A DNA stretch of 64,000 bases from CAWBJO01 sp963789175 (GCA_963789175.1 CAWBJO010000001.1:62001-126000); one strand, 5' to 3'. Counted from the stretch's first letter, positions 26,424 to 36,337 are shown. Made by a program: numbers and translations. Notes: a model not told the origin generated them from the sequence alone.

Positions 26424-27311
26424 ATGGCCGTCATACCCTTTGATCAACGCGATGGCGTCATTTGGATGAACGGCGAATTCGTGCCGTGGAAGGACGCCAA
26501 GGTCCATGTGCTCACCCACGCCCTTCACTATGCGAGCGCCGTGTTCGAAGGCGAGCGGGCCTATGGCGGCGAGATCTTCAAGCTGACCGAACACACCGAA
26601 CGGCTGTTCGCCTCGGCGACGATGCTCGACATGGTCATTCCCTACACGGTCGCCGAGATCGACGAGGCCTGCCGGGCCACCCTGAAGAAGCAGGGCTTCA
26701 CCGATGCCTATGTGCGGCCCATCGCCTGGCGGGGCTCGGAGATGATGGGCGTGTCGGCGCAAACCACCAAGATCAACGTCGCCGTCGCCATCTGGGAGTG
26801 GCCGGCCTATTTCGATCCCGCCCAGGTCATGAAAGGCATCCGTCTCGACATGGCGGAGTATCGCCGGCCCGATCCGCGCACCGCGCCGGCCAAGGCCAAG
26901 GCCGTCGGCCTCTACATGATCTGCACGCTCTCCAAGCACGCGGCCGAGCGCAAAGGCTATGCCGACGCCCTGATGCTCGACTGGCGGGGCCAGGTCGCCG
27001 AGTGCACGGGCGCCAACGTCTTCTTCGTGAAGAACGGCGAGCTGCACACGCCGACGCCGGACTGCTTCCTCGACGGAATCACGCGGCGCACCGTCATCGG
27101 GCTTGCCGAACGCCGGCAGCTCAAGGTGATCGAGCGGGCCATCATGCCGGAGGAGATGGCGGGCTTCGAACAGTGCTTCATCGTCGGCACCGCCGCCGAG
27201 GTCACACCCGTCTCGGAGATCGGTCCCTACCGTTTCGAAGTCGGAGACATCACCAAGACGTTGCGCAGCGACTACCTCGCCGAGGTGCTGCCGCAGCGCG
27301 CCGCCGCCTGA
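26424..27311 (+). CDS. ilvE: Branched-chain amino acid aminotransferase
   Basis: PLP enzyme (fold type IV) that transaminates Leu, Ile and Val. The 295-aa protein has HALHYASAVFEGERAY, RPIAWRGSE, the PLP Lys region APAKAKAVGLY, DWRGQVAECTGANVFF, LDGITRRTVIGLA and the terminal GTAAEVTPV. AAGGAG eight bases before ATG 26424 supports this start. Divergent from the marR operon; its 3' end is 18 bases from the convergent moaD. Confidence 0.95.
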   Translation: MAVIPFDQRDGVIWMNGEFVPWKDAKVHVLTHALHYASAVFEGERAYGGEIFKLTEHTERLFASATMLDMVIPYTVAEIDEACRATLKKQGFTDAYVRPIAWRGSEMMGVSAQTTKINVAVAIWEWPAYFDPAQVMKGIRLDMAEYRRPDPRTAPAKAKAVGLYMICTLSKHAAERKGYADALMLDWRGQVAECTGANVFFVKNGELHTPTPDCFLDGITRRTVIGLAERRQLKVIERAIMPEEMAGFEQCFIVGTAAEVTPVSEIGPYRFEVGDITKTLRSDYLAEVLPQRAAA

Positions 27312-27329
27312 CGCGGACGCAGCGTCCGG

Positions 27330-27581
27330 TCAGCCGCCGGTGACCGGCGGGAAGAAGGCGATCTCGCGCGCGCCCGTCAAAGGCGCGTCGAGGGGCACGA
27401 CGGTCTGGTTGATGGCGGCCCGCACCACGCGCAGATCGGCGAAGGCGGCGAGATAGGTCTCGTCGCGCCGTTTCAGCCAGTCGATGAGCTTGGCGATGGT
27501 GTCGACGTCGGGCGGCAGCTCGAGCTGCTCTTCCGCTCGGCCGATCCGCTGACGCAGCCAGGCGAAATAGAGAACCTTCAT
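27330..27581 (-). CDS. moaD: Molybdopterin synthase sulfur carrier subunit
   Basis: Ubiquitin-like sulfur carrier of 83 aa used by MoaE to convert cyclic pyranopterin monophosphate to molybdopterin. It begins MKVLYFAWLRQRIG and ends FFPPVTGG, the C-terminal Gly-Gly that is thiocarboxylated. Start 27581 overlaps the pgsA stop by four bases (ATGA). moaE is not adjacent here. Confidence 0.93.
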   Translation of the reverse strand: MKVLYFAWLRQRIGRAEEQLELPPDVDTIAKLIDWLKRRDETYLAAFADLRVVRAAINQTVVPLDAPLTGAREIAFFPPVTGG

Positions 27582-28145
27582 AGGCTTTCGTCCACGACAT
27601 GGGTGACGCCGGCGCGGAAGTAGTCGAATCCGGTGTAGAGCGTCAGGGCGGCGGCGACCCACAGTCCCCCCAATCCGATCATGGTCGTATAGGGGAAGAT
27701 CTTGTCGCCGGCCGGTCCGGCGATCAGGAAGCCGATGGCGACGAGCTGCAGCGCCGTCTTGAACTTGGCGAGCTGGGTGACGGGCAGCGGCACGCGAAGC
27801 TCGGCGAGGTATTCGCGCAAGCCCGACACCAGCACCTCGCGGCAGATGATGATCACGCCCGCCCAGGTGTGGGCGCCGTAGATGGTGTTGTCTCCGGCGA
27901 GCGCCAGAAGGACGGCGGCGACGAGAATCTTGTCGGCGATCGGATCGAGCATGCGGCCCAGCGAGGACTGCTGCTTCCACCGCCGGGCGAGGTAGCCGTC
28001 GAGAAAATCGGTCACGGCGGCGATGATGAAGATGACAGAGGCCGAGCCAGCGAGCCGAATCACCCCGCCACAGGATGCATGCCGTCACCGCCGGCACCGC
28101 CAGTATGCGGCCGTAAGTCAGCAGATTCGGCAGGTTGAGCAGCAT
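27578..28145 (-). CDS. pgsA: CDP-diacylglycerol-glycerol-3-phosphate phosphatidyltransferase, frameshifted in this sequence
   Basis: Makes phosphatidylglycerol phosphate from CDP-DAG and glycerol 3-phosphate in the inner membrane. The N-terminus (LLNLPNLLTYGRILAVPAVT) reads from ATG 28145. The rest, with the CDP-alcohol motif DFLDGYLARRW...GRMLDPIADKI, reads in another frame to the stop at 27578. The switch falls about 28030-28065, near GDSARWLG, and removing one base restores a normal protein of about 188 aa. PgsA is usually essential, so a sequence error is more likely than a pseudogene. moaD follows with a four-base overlap; uvrC is just upstream. Confidence 0.85.
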
Positions 28146-28175
28146 GGCGAGGTCTGGTCCCGGTCCGAGTTCCTA

Positions 28176-30092
28176 CTATAGCTTTTCCGCACCTTCGTGA
28201 AAGAAGCCGTATATGGCGGTCGCCAGCTGATTGCTCACGCCCTCGACCTTCTCGAGATCGGCGATGCTCGCCCGGCTGACCGCCCGGGCGGAGCCGAAGG
28301 CGAGCAGGAGCGCCTTCTTGCGGCGCGGGCCGATCCCGGGAATCTCGTCCAGCGGATTGATGCCGATCGCCTTCGAACGCTTGGCGCGGTGGGCGCCGAT
28401 GGCGAAGCGGTGCGCCTCGTCCCGCAAACGCTGCACATAGTAGAGAACCGGGTCGCGCGAATCGAGCATGAAGGACGGACGTCCCGGCACGTAGAAGTGC
28501 TCGCGGCCGGCGTCGCGGTCGGGTCCCTTGGCGACGCCGACGATGCAGAGCTCGCCCAAGCCCAGATCCTCGAGGACCGCCTTGACGGCGCCGACCTGGC
28601 CCTGGCCGCCGTCGACGATGACGAGATCGGGCCGCGCCGGCTGCTCGCCCGAGGAGGTGTCCTCCGCCTCCTCCTTGAGAAGCCGCGAGAAACGGCGGGT
28701 CAGGACCTCGCGCATCATGCCGAAATCGTCGCCCTGCCCGCCCGCCTCCGACTTGATGTTGTACTTTCGGTACTGGCCTTTGATGAAGCCTTCCGGCCCG
28801 GCGACGATCATGGCGCCGACCGGCTCGCGGCCCTGAATATGGGAGTTGTCGAACACCTCGATCCGCTGCGGCGGCGACTCGAGATCGAAGGCGCGGGCCA
28901 GAGCCTCGAGGAGCCTCGCCTGCGACTGCGATTCCGCCATCTTGCGGCCGAGCGCCTCGCGGGCATTGGTGAGCGCGTGGCCGACAAGATCCTTCTTCTC
29001 GCCGCGCTGCGGGGTGAGAATCTCGACCCGGTAGCCGGCGCGGATGCAGAAAGCCTCTTCCAGGAGCTCCTGTTCCTCGATGTCGTGGGAGAGCAGGAGG
29101 AGCTTCGGGATCGGACGGTCGTCGTAGAACTGCGCCAGGAAGGTCGACAGGATCTCGGCCTCGCCGACCGTCTTGTCGGCGCGCGGGAAGTAGGCGCGGT
29201 TGCCCCAGTTCTGGCCGCAACGGAAAAAGAAGACCTCGACGCAGGTCTGGCCGCCCTGCTGCACGAGACCGAAGACGTCCGCCTCCTCGACGGTATCGGG
29301 ATTGATGCCCTGTTCGGAGGTGACGAAGCTCAAGGCTGCGATGCGGTCGCGATAGCGGGCAGCCTGCTCGAAATCGAGGCGATCGGACGCCTCCTGCATG
29401 AGGGTGCCGAGCTCCGCCTTGACGGTCCGGCTCTTGCCGGCGAGGAACGCCTCCGCCTCGCGCACGAGGCCGTCATAGGACGCGCCGTCGATCTCGCGCG
29501 TGCACGGCGCCGAGCAGCGCTTGATCTGATAGAGGAGGCACGGGCGGCGGCGGGACTCGAAGACGGCATCGGAGCACGAGCGGAGCAGGAACGCCTTCTG
29601 CAGCGCGTTGATCGTGCGGTTGACGGCGCCGGCCGAAGCGAACGGACCGTAGTAGCTGCCCTTGCGGGTGCGGGCGCCGCGGTGCTTGCCGAGCTGCGGC
29701 ACCTGATGTTCCTTGGCGATGAGGATGTAGGGAAACGACTTGTCGTCGCGCAGCACCACGTTGTAGCGCGGCTTCAGCTTCTTGATGAGGTTCGCCTCGA
29801 GAAGCAGCGCCTCCGCCTCGGATTTGGTGGTGACGAACTCCATGCCGGCGGTGAGCGCGATCATGGCGGCGATGCGGTTCGACTGGCCGAGGAGCCGTGT
29901 GTAGTTCCCGACGCGGGCTTTCAGGCTGCGCGCCTTGCCGACATAGAGGACGGTTCCGTCGCGGTCGATCATCCGGTACACGCCCGGGCGGTTCGGCAGG
30001 GTCTTGGCGAGCGCACGGATGACCTCCGGCCCGGTGGCGCCCGCCGGAGCTTCGCTGGAATCGGTCTCGTTCTCGGGGTGGTCTATGATCAT
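28176..30092 (-). CDS. uvrC: Excinuclease ABC subunit C
   Basis: Dual-incision nuclease of nucleotide excision repair. The 638-aa protein has the GIY-YIG domain at about residues 35-115 (GVYRMIDRDGTVLYVGKA), a Cys-containing zone (RRPCLLYQIKRCSAPC), a UVR domain near ASDRLDFEQAARYRDRI, the RNase H-like 3'-to-5' half with EVFDNSHIQG and LVIVDGGQGQV, and a terminal HhH region (IPGIGPRRKKALL). Start MIIDHPEN at 30092 is chosen because upstream in-frame sequence is antisense to folB. Confidence 0.96.
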   Translation of the reverse strand: MIIDHPENETDSSEAPAGATGPEVIRALAKTLPNRPGVYRMIDRDGTVLYVGKARSLKARVGNYTRLLGQSNRIAAMIALTAGMEFVTTKSEAEALLLEANLIKKLKPRYNVVLRDDKSFPYILIAKEHQVPQLGKHRGARTRKGSYYGPFASAGAVNRTINALQKAFLLRSCSDAVFESRRRPCLLYQIKRCSAPCTREIDGASYDGLVREAEAFLAGKSRTVKAELGTLMQEASDRLDFEQAARYRDRIAALSFVTSEQGINPDTVEEADVFGLVQQGGQTCVEVFFFRCGQNWGNRAYFPRADKTVGEAEILSTFLAQFYDDRPIPKLLLLSHDIEEQELLEEAFCIRAGYRVEILTPQRGEKKDLVGHALTNAREALGRKMAESQSQARLLEALARAFDLESPPQRIEVFDNSHIQGREPVGAMIVAGPEGFIKGQYRKYNIKSEAGGQGDDFGMMREVLTRRFSRLLKEEAEDTSSGEQPARPDLVIVDGGQGQVGAVKAVLEDLGLGELCIVGVAKGPDRDAGREHFYVPGRPSFMLDSRDPVLYYVQRLRDEAHRFAIGAHRAKRSKAIGINPLDEIPGIGPRRKKALLLAFGSARAVSRASIADLEKVEGVSNQLATAIYGFFHEGAEKL

Positions 30093-30144
30093 GGCCGTAT
30101 TCGCTGCCCGGAATTTTAGCCGCAGGGCGGCGGCAAGGCGAGCC

Positions 30145-30549
30145 TCAGCGCACCCGCTCGACTTCGACGCCGACGCTCCTGGCGTTGGGGATGATGTCCG
30201 GCTTCTCGATGCGTACCCTTGCGGCAAGCACGCGGCCGTCGGCAAGGCAGGCCGCGGCGATCCTTTCGGCCAAGGTCTCGACGAGGTTGACATGGCCCTC
30301 GGCAACGAGCTTTTCAACCTTGCGCACGACGACCTCGTAGCTGACGACGTTGCGGATGTCGTCCTCGATGGCGCCCGGCCCTTCGGCAACCGACAGGTCG
30401 ATGTTGACGATGATGCGCTGCGGCTTGATGCGCTCCTGCTCATGGACCCCGAGCAGTGCGATGATCTCGAGGTCCTTGACGAAGACGTGCCTGACGCGAC
30501 TCGCACCACTTGCCACGTGATGGGAGATCCTGCCCTTGTCGTCCGTCAT
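30145..30549 (-). CDS. folB: Dihydroneopterin aldolase
   Basis: Folate pathway enzyme that cleaves dihydroneopterin to hydroxymethyl-dihydropterin and glycolaldehyde. The 134-aa T-fold protein has VFVKDLEIIALLGVHEQER, the central VSYEVVVRKVEKLV, and the catalytic Glu block HVNLVETLAERIA. Ten bases downstream of a FolM-like reductase gene, so the two are probably one pterin-related operon. Confidence 0.93.
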   Translation of the reverse strand: MTDDKGRISHHVASGASRVRHVFVKDLEIIALLGVHEQERIKPQRIIVNIDLSVAEGPGAIEDDIRNVVSYEVVVRKVEKLVAEGHVNLVETLAERIAAACLADGRVLAARVRIEKPDIIPNARSVGVEVERVR

Positions 30550-30559
30550 GCGCCCTCTC

Positions 30560-31312
30560 CTATTCCTTCACGTTCATGACGTCGGGCGTCTGCCAGACGA
30601 GGTGTTGGCCGCCGTCGAGCACGATCATCTGGCCGGTCATGGCGGGTGCGGCAAGGATGAAGCGGACGGCGTCCGAGATCTCCTCGGGCGCGGTACCGCG
30701 CTGAAGCAGGGTCAGCCGGGACTGGCGGGCAAAGTCCTCCCAGTCCATTCGCGGATTGGGCAGGGCCGGCCCGGGCCCCACGGCATTGACCCGGATGCGC
30801 GGCGCGAGCGCCTGGGCGAGCGTCCGGGTGACCGTCCACAGCGCCGCCTTGCTCGCCGTGTAGGAGAAGTAGCGCGGATTGAGCTTCCAGACGCGCTGGT
30901 CGATGATGTTGACGATGTTGCCCTCGGCATCGGCGGGGAGCTGTTTCGCAAATGCCTGCGACAGGAGGACGGGCGCCCGCAGGTTGGTGTCGAGGTGCTC
31001 GGCCCAGCTGGCGGCGGTGATGGAGCCGACTTCGTCGGGCTCGAAGCGCGAGGCGTTGTTGACGAGGCACGAGAGCGCACCGAAGAGTTTCCCCGCATCG
31101 GCGATGAGCTGCTCAGGCGCTGCTGCGGTCGACAGGTCGCCGGCGACGAGCCCGGCGGTGCCGCCCTGACCGCGGATCGTCTCGACGACGGCGGCGGCTG
31201 CCGACTTCGACTCCTTGTAGTGGACGCAGACCGCCCAGCCGTCGCGCGCCAGGTCGAGAGCGATCCGCTCGCCGATGCGCCGCGCCGACCCGGTGACGAG
31301 TACGGACCGCAT
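30560..31312 (-). CDS. SDR-family reductase, pteridine reductase (FolM)-like
   Basis: Short-chain dehydrogenase of 250 aa. The nucleotide motif is TGSARRIG, with Arg where most SDRs have Gly, the TGxxxRxG pattern of pteridine reductases PTR1 and FolM. The catalytic region is YFSYTASKAALW (YxxxK), LVNNAS is present, and NVKE ends the chain. Adjacency to folB supports a role in dihydropterin or dihydrofolate reduction. A generic SDR function cannot be excluded. Confidence 0.82.
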   Translation of the reverse strand: MRSVLVTGSARRIGERIALDLARDGWAVCVHYKESKSAAAAVVETIRGQGGTAGLVAGDLSTAAAPEQLIADAGKLFGALSCLVNNASRFEPDEVGSITAASWAEHLDTNLRAPVLLSQAFAKQLPADAEGNIVNIIDQRVWKLNPRYFSYTASKAALWTVTRTLAQALAPRIRVNAVGPGPALPNPRMDWEDFARQSRLTLLQRGTAPEEISDAVRFILAAPAMTGQMIVLDGGQHLVWQTPDVMNVKE

Positions 31313-31318
31313 GCGGGT

Positions 31319-31693
31319 TCAGCCTCCGTCCTTCGGTAGCAGGATCACATACTGCTTGCGTACCGGCCGCACCGTTTCCCACGTGCCGCGGAATCCGGGC
31401 GGAATGATGAACCCGTCGCCTTCGCGCAGGCGCCAGCTTTCGCCGGCGTCGTTGGTGAGCACGGCCTCGCCGGCCAGGAAATGGCAGAATTCCCATTCGG
31501 TGTAGTCGATCTTCACCTTGCCCGGTGTGCTCTCCCAAATTCCGCAGTAGAGGCGGTCGCCTTCGCCGGTCCAGTGATTGTAGGTGACGGTCCGCGGCGT
31601 TCCTTCGACACTTTTTTCGGCCGGCGCCTCGGCGCGTTCGGCGGGGGGCGCATCGCTGCCCTCGCTGCTCAGAAGAATGATTCGCTCGGCCAT
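31319..31693 (-). CDS. Cupin-fold protein
   Basis: Single cupin domain of 124 aa of the cupin_3/ureidoglycine-aminohydrolase-like type. The core shows YTEWEFCHFLAGEAVL and GDGFIIPPGFRGTWE. The usual metal-binding His residues are mostly replaced, apart from the CHF His, so catalysis is doubtful. The first 35 residues are low-complexity (Ala, Glu, Pro). Six bases upstream of the SDR gene and seven after cca. Function unknown. Confidence 0.78.
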   Translation of the reverse strand: MAERIILLSSEGSDAPPAERAEAPAEKSVEGTPRTVTYNHWTGEGDRLYCGIWESTPGKVKIDYTEWEFCHFLAGEAVLTNDAGESWRLREGDGFIIPPGFRGTWETVRPVRKQYVILLPKDGG

Positions 31694-31700
31694 GTTTCTC

Positions 31701-32966
31701 CTATCCCTGGTTCACTTCGGGTCCGGCTTCCACCGACGACGGCGCGACGCCGAGCGTCCGCGCCCGTTCGAGCAGCGCTTCCCTGCCGGGCGTGAAACCC
31801 GCTGCGATCCACCAATCCTCGAGGGATTTCAGGATACGCCCGACATGGGGTCCCGCCACGATGCCGAGATCGAGAAGGTCCCTGCCCTTCACCGGGAAGG
31901 TCGGCGGCTCGGTTCGCCGTCCGAAGGCGAGGAGCGAGCGCCAGCCGCGATCGGACGGACCGGCGCCCGACCGTGCCCAGGCGAGCCGCACGGCATCGGC
32001 GAACGCTTCGCGGCCGAGATGATAGAGCACGACGCGGCGCTCCGCCGGACGCAGGTCCGCGGACGGCGCGCCGTTCCGAGCGCCGGCCTCGAGGCGCTTT
32101 CCCTCGGCGGACGTGAGACGCAGGCGATCGCGGAACGACAGGGCATCGCCGGTCAGCGCCTCTAGACGCAAGAGCGGATCGGGGGGCAACTTCAGGGCCG
32201 CATCGATGCGCACCATGGCGGTGAGGCTTGCGACGTCGAGACGGCGTCCGAGGATTACATCGGCAATGCGTTCGTCCACCATCAGCTGGACCACGCGGAC
32301 GGCGCCCGGCGCCGCGAGGAGCTTCCACAGTTCCTGGCGGATGCGCTCGGCGGAGAGCTTGGTGAGGAGCTTGCGCAGGCGGACGCAGCTCGACAATCCC
32401 TCAGCGTCGGCAGCGCCGCGCCCGTACTGGGCCTGGAAGCGAAAGAAGCGGAGGATACGCAAGTGATCCTCGGCGATGCGGTCGGACGGACGGCCGACGA
32501 ACCGGACGCGCTGACGTTTCACATCGGCGTAGCCGCCGAGCGGATCGTGGATGGTGCCGTCGCGATCGGCATAGAGCGCGTTCATCGTGAAGTCGCGCCG
32601 CCTGGCATCCGTCTCCCAATCGTCGGTAAAGGCGACCTTGGCCTTTCGCCCGAAAGTCTCGACGTCGACCCTGAGCGTCGTCACCTCGAAGGGCCGACCG
32701 TCGGCAACAACGGTGACCGTCCCATGGTCGATGCCGGTCGGATGCACGCGCAGGCCGGCGCTTTCGGCGGCGGCGGTGACGTCGGACGGCGCGAGCGCCG
32801 TCGCGAGATCGACGTCGGCCACGGGGATGCCGAGAATGGCGTTGCGCACCGCACCGCCGGCGATGCGCGTCGTGCCCGCCCCGTTCAGGACGTCGAGCAC
32901 GCGACGGAGCGCGGGCTCCCGCAACCAGCGGCCCCGGAGGCGGGGCGGCGATCGGCGCCGCGTCAT
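31701..32966 (-). CDS. cca: CCA tRNA nucleotidyltransferase
   Basis: Class II nucleotidyltransferase that adds or repairs the CCA end of tRNAs. The 421-aa protein has GGAVRNAILGIPVADVDLAT (the DxD metal pair), the flexible loop RVDVETFGRKAKV, DARRRDFTMNALY and the neck block RIAEDHLRILRFFRFQA. Start at 32966 overlaps the Nudix stop by four bases. Whether it is a complete CCA enzyme or an A-adder cannot be settled by eye. Confidence 0.94.
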   Translation of the reverse strand: MTRRRSPPRLRGRWLREPALRRVLDVLNGAGTTRIAGGAVRNAILGIPVADVDLATALAPSDVTAAAESAGLRVHPTGIDHGTVTVVADGRPFEVTTLRVDVETFGRKAKVAFTDDWETDARRRDFTMNALYADRDGTIHDPLGGYADVKRQRVRFVGRPSDRIAEDHLRILRFFRFQAQYGRGAADAEGLSSCVRLRKLLTKLSAERIRQELWKLLAAPGAVRVVQLMVDERIADVILGRRLDVASLTAMVRIDAALKLPPDPLLRLEALTGDALSFRDRLRLTSAEGKRLEAGARNGAPSADLRPAERRVVLYHLGREAFADAVRLAWARSGAGPSDRGWRSLLAFGRRTEPPTFPVKGRDLLDLGIVAGPHVGRILKSLEDWWIAAGFTPGREALLERARTLGVAPSSVEAGPEVNQG

Positions 32967-33607
32967 GGCACCCCTCCTTCGCCGTACATGCGGTCGTAGA
33001 AACTCTTCAGCATGCCGGCCGTCGCACCCCAGATGTAGCGCTCGCCATACGGCATGGCATAGAACCGGCGCAAACTCCCCTGCCATTCGCGAGAGTGCAC
33101 AAGATGGTTTTCCGCGGTCATCAGGAAACGCAGCGGCACCTCGAAGACCGCGGCGACCTCGTCCGCCTGCGGGCGCAGAGAGAATCCCGGCTCGACGAGG
33201 CCGACCACCGGGACGACACGGTAGTTGGTGCGCGTCAGATAGGCATCGAGATAGCCAATCGGCTCGACGCGCGAGGGCTCGAGACCGGTCTCCTCCTCGG
33301 CCTCACGCAGGGCGGTCGCCAGCGCGTCCGTATCAGAGTCGGCGATCTTGCCGCCGGGAAAGGCGACCTGGCCGGCATGGCTCGCGAGCGTCTCGGTCCG
33401 CAGCGTCAGCAGGACGGTCGCCTCCGGCGCGTGGGCGACGATGGGCACCAGGACCGAAGCGGCGGTCGGCGGATGTCCCGAGGGAACGAAGCCGCCGCCC
33501 GGGTTGAGGTCGTCGTCGCCGCGGCGGTGGCCCTCGGACGGCTCCCTGAGCAGCCGGCTGGCGGCCCGTTCGCGCACTTCGGTGGCGTCGAAACGGAATC
33601 CATTCAT
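32963..33607 (-). CDS. CoA pyrophosphatase, Nudix family (NudL-like)
   Basis: 214-aa Nudix hydrolase of the CoA diphosphatase group, which cleaves CoA and acyl-CoA to acyl-phosphopantetheine and 3',5'-ADP. The CoA-specific upstream signature LLTLRTETLASHAGQVAFPG joins the Nudix box GGKIADSDTDALATALREA followed by EEETGL. The ATG overlaps the DUF1285 stop and the stop overlaps cca. Confidence 0.92.
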   Translation of the reverse strand: MNGFRFDATEVRERAASRLLREPSEGHRRGDDDLNPGGGFVPSGHPPTAASVLVPIVAHAPEATVLLTLRTETLASHAGQVAFPGGKIADSDTDALATALREAEEETGLEPSRVEPIGYLDAYLTRTNYRVVPVVGLVEPGFSLRPQADEVAAVFEVPLRFLMTAENHLVHSREWQGSLRRFYAMPYGERYIWGATAGMLKSFYDRMYGEGGVP

Positions 33608-34218
33608 CGCCTGAGCCCGATGGCGGCGGCCTTCTCCATGGGCCAGAACGCGCCCGAGGACCAGACGCCGTACCAGTCCTCCTCGCGATGCTTCTCCACC
33701 ACGCCAAGGGCGACCAGGTCGTAGAAAATGGGCCGGTTGACGAGTGCCTCGAGGCGTCCGCGCACGCGCACATAGGGCTTCAGACCATCGGTGCCGGCTT
33801 CCGTAGCGAAACGCAACGGATGGTCCGCATCGACGGTCACCGCGTCGTCGACGCTCGTGACCATGCGGATGACCCGGCCGCGACCGGTGCCCTCCACCGA
33901 CATTTCGGTAACGACGAGGGGCGCATCGTCGACCGTGATGCCGCACTTCTCCACAGGCGTCACCAGGACGTAGGAGCCGTCCGCCTCGCGACGCAGAATG
34001 GAGGAGAAGAGCTTGACCAGCGGTTTGCGGCCGATGGGCGAGTTCATATAGTACCAGGTGCCGTCGGCGGCGATGCGCATGTCGATTTGGCCGCAGAACG
34101 GCGGATCCCACTTATCCACCGGCGGCATTCCACGGCCCTTGGTGTCGACGTCCTTCAGGCCGCGCAGCGGGCTCGAAGGGTCGTCAGGTAACCGAGTTTT
34201 GATGGGTGGCGACGTCAT
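33604..34218 (-). CDS. DUF1285 domain-containing protein
   Basis: 204-aa protein of a conserved alphaproteobacterial family of unknown function. Blocks include PPFCGQIDMRIAADGTWYYMNSPIGR, YVLVTPVEKCGI and YVRVRGRLEALVNRPIFYDL. No signal peptide or membrane segment, so cytosolic. It heads the minus-strand series DUF1285-nudL-cca-cupin and is divergent from moxR, as in many Hyphomicrobiales. ATG 34218 (MTSPPIK) is preferred to the longer 34278 start. Confidence 0.85.
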   Translation of the reverse strand: MTSPPIKTRLPDDPSSPLRGLKDVDTKGRGMPPVDKWDPPFCGQIDMRIAADGTWYYMNSPIGRKPLVKLFSSILRREADGSYVLVTPVEKCGITVDDAPLVVTEMSVEGTGRGRVIRMVTSVDDAVTVDADHPLRFATEAGTDGLKPYVRVRGRLEALVNRPIFYDLVALGVVEKHREEDWYGVWSSGAFWPMEKAAAIGLRR

Positions 34219-34386
34219 GATCCAAGGTCGGCGTTTGGTCGGCGCCGGCAATTGGTGCATAGTCCGGCGTCCCTCCAACTCTGCCTCACTGCGGCCACGC
34301 TTTGAAGGCCAGAGTCGTTAACGAATAGAGGCGGCTCGTGCGGAGTCCCGGGGGGCACCGTCGCAACAAATCGCGCAAACCCAGCT

Positions 34387-34392
34387 TATAGT
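34387..34392 (+). promoter_or_regulatory. -10 element at the moxR start, possible leaderless transcript
   Basis: TATAGT ends seven bases before the moxR ATG (34399), predicting transcription from the A of the start codon. No good -35 (CAACAA at 17 bases) and no well-spaced ribosome binding site are seen. The rest of the 180-base divergent gap holds no other clear signal. Confidence 0.4.
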
Positions 34393-34398
34393 AGGGCC

Positions 34399-35397
<999 letters not shown>

Positions 35398-35407
35398 GAC
35401 GAGCTCC

Positions 35408-36337
35408 ATGGCCGCCCGCCGGTCCGCACCGAGTAGGGAACACCGCGCCCTGGCGCTGCGCGGCGAGGCGGAGCGGCTGTCACTCGCGGCGCCGACGCTC
35501 CTCATCGCCGCCCAGCGCATCGCCACGACGATCATCCAGGGCACTCATGGACGGCGAACGCCGGGACCGGGCGAGGACTTCTGGCAGTACCGTCCCTATA
35601 CGAGCGGCGATCCGGCCTCACGAATCGACTGGCGTAAGTCCGCCCGCACCCACAAGCTCCTCATCCGTGAAAACGAGTGGGCGGCCGCCAATACGCTGTG
35701 GCTGTGGACGGGATCGGGACCCGGAATGACCTTCCGCTCCGAGCTGGCGCCGGTGACCAAGCAGGACCGTGCCGCCCTCCTCGCCATGGCGCTCGCCATC
35801 CTGGCGGTCGGGGCGGGCGAACGCGTCGCGGCGCTCGGCGCCGACTTCAAGCCCGGCCATACGCAGGCGACGCTCATCCGGCTCGCCGAGCACCTGACGC
35901 GCGCCGAGGCGGCGGACTTCCCTGAGCATCCGCGCCTGTCGCGTTTCTCCGCGTGCGCCGTGTTCAGCGACTTCCTGGAGCCGGTCGACGTCATCGCCCA
36001 GCGCATTTCGGCGATCGCCGCCGTGGTACAACGCGGACATCTCATCCAGATCGCCGATCCGGCCGAGGAGGCTTTCCCCTATCGCGGGCGCACGCAGTTC
36101 GCCGAGATGGCAGGCTCCGACAGCCTGGTCTTCGGACGCGCCGAAACGATGAAGGACTCCTACCAGGCCGTCTACCGGAAGCACCGTGCCGAAGTCCGCG
36201 AGCTGGCGCGCCGCCTCGGCTGGACGTTCACGGTCCACCACACCGACCAGTCGCCGCACCACATCCTCCTGTCGCTCTACATGCTGATGGCCGACGACGG
36301 CCACAGCGTGCTCGCACCGCGGGCGGGACGGGCATGA
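35408..36337 (+). CDS. DUF58 domain-containing protein
   Basis: 309-aa protein with the DUF58 core DFWQYRPYTSGDPASRIDWR near residues 58-77 and a following vWA-like alpha/beta region. DUF58 proteins routinely pair with MoxR ATPases. Ten bases after moxR and overlapping the next gene by four bases (ATGA). No signal peptide. Exact role unknown. Confidence 0.92.
   Translation: MAARRSAPSREHRALALRGEAERLSLAAPTLLIAAQRIATTIIQGTHGRRTPGPGEDFWQYRPYTSGDPASRIDWRKSARTHKLLIRENEWAAANTLWLWTGSGPGMTFRSELAPVTKQDRAALLAMALAILAVGAGERVAALGADFKPGHTQATLIRLAEHLTRAEAADFPEHPRLSRFSACAVFSDFLEPVDVIAQRISAIAAVVQRGHLIQIADPAEEAFPYRGRTQFAEMAGSDSLVFGRAETMKDSYQAVYRKHRAEVRELARRLGWTFTVHHTDQSPHHILLSLYMLMADDGHSVLAPRAGRA

Noticed and set aside
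27330..28145. A single 271-aa open frame joining the PgsA start to MoaD
   Set aside because: Only its two ends are protein-like. The middle is an out-of-frame reading of pgsA, so the fusion is an artefact of the pgsA frameshift.
35953..36333. Upstream extension of the DUF4159 protein into the DUF58 gene
   Set aside because: The extension is an out-of-frame reading of DUF58; the ATG at 36334 overlaps the DUF58 stop as elsewhere in the window.
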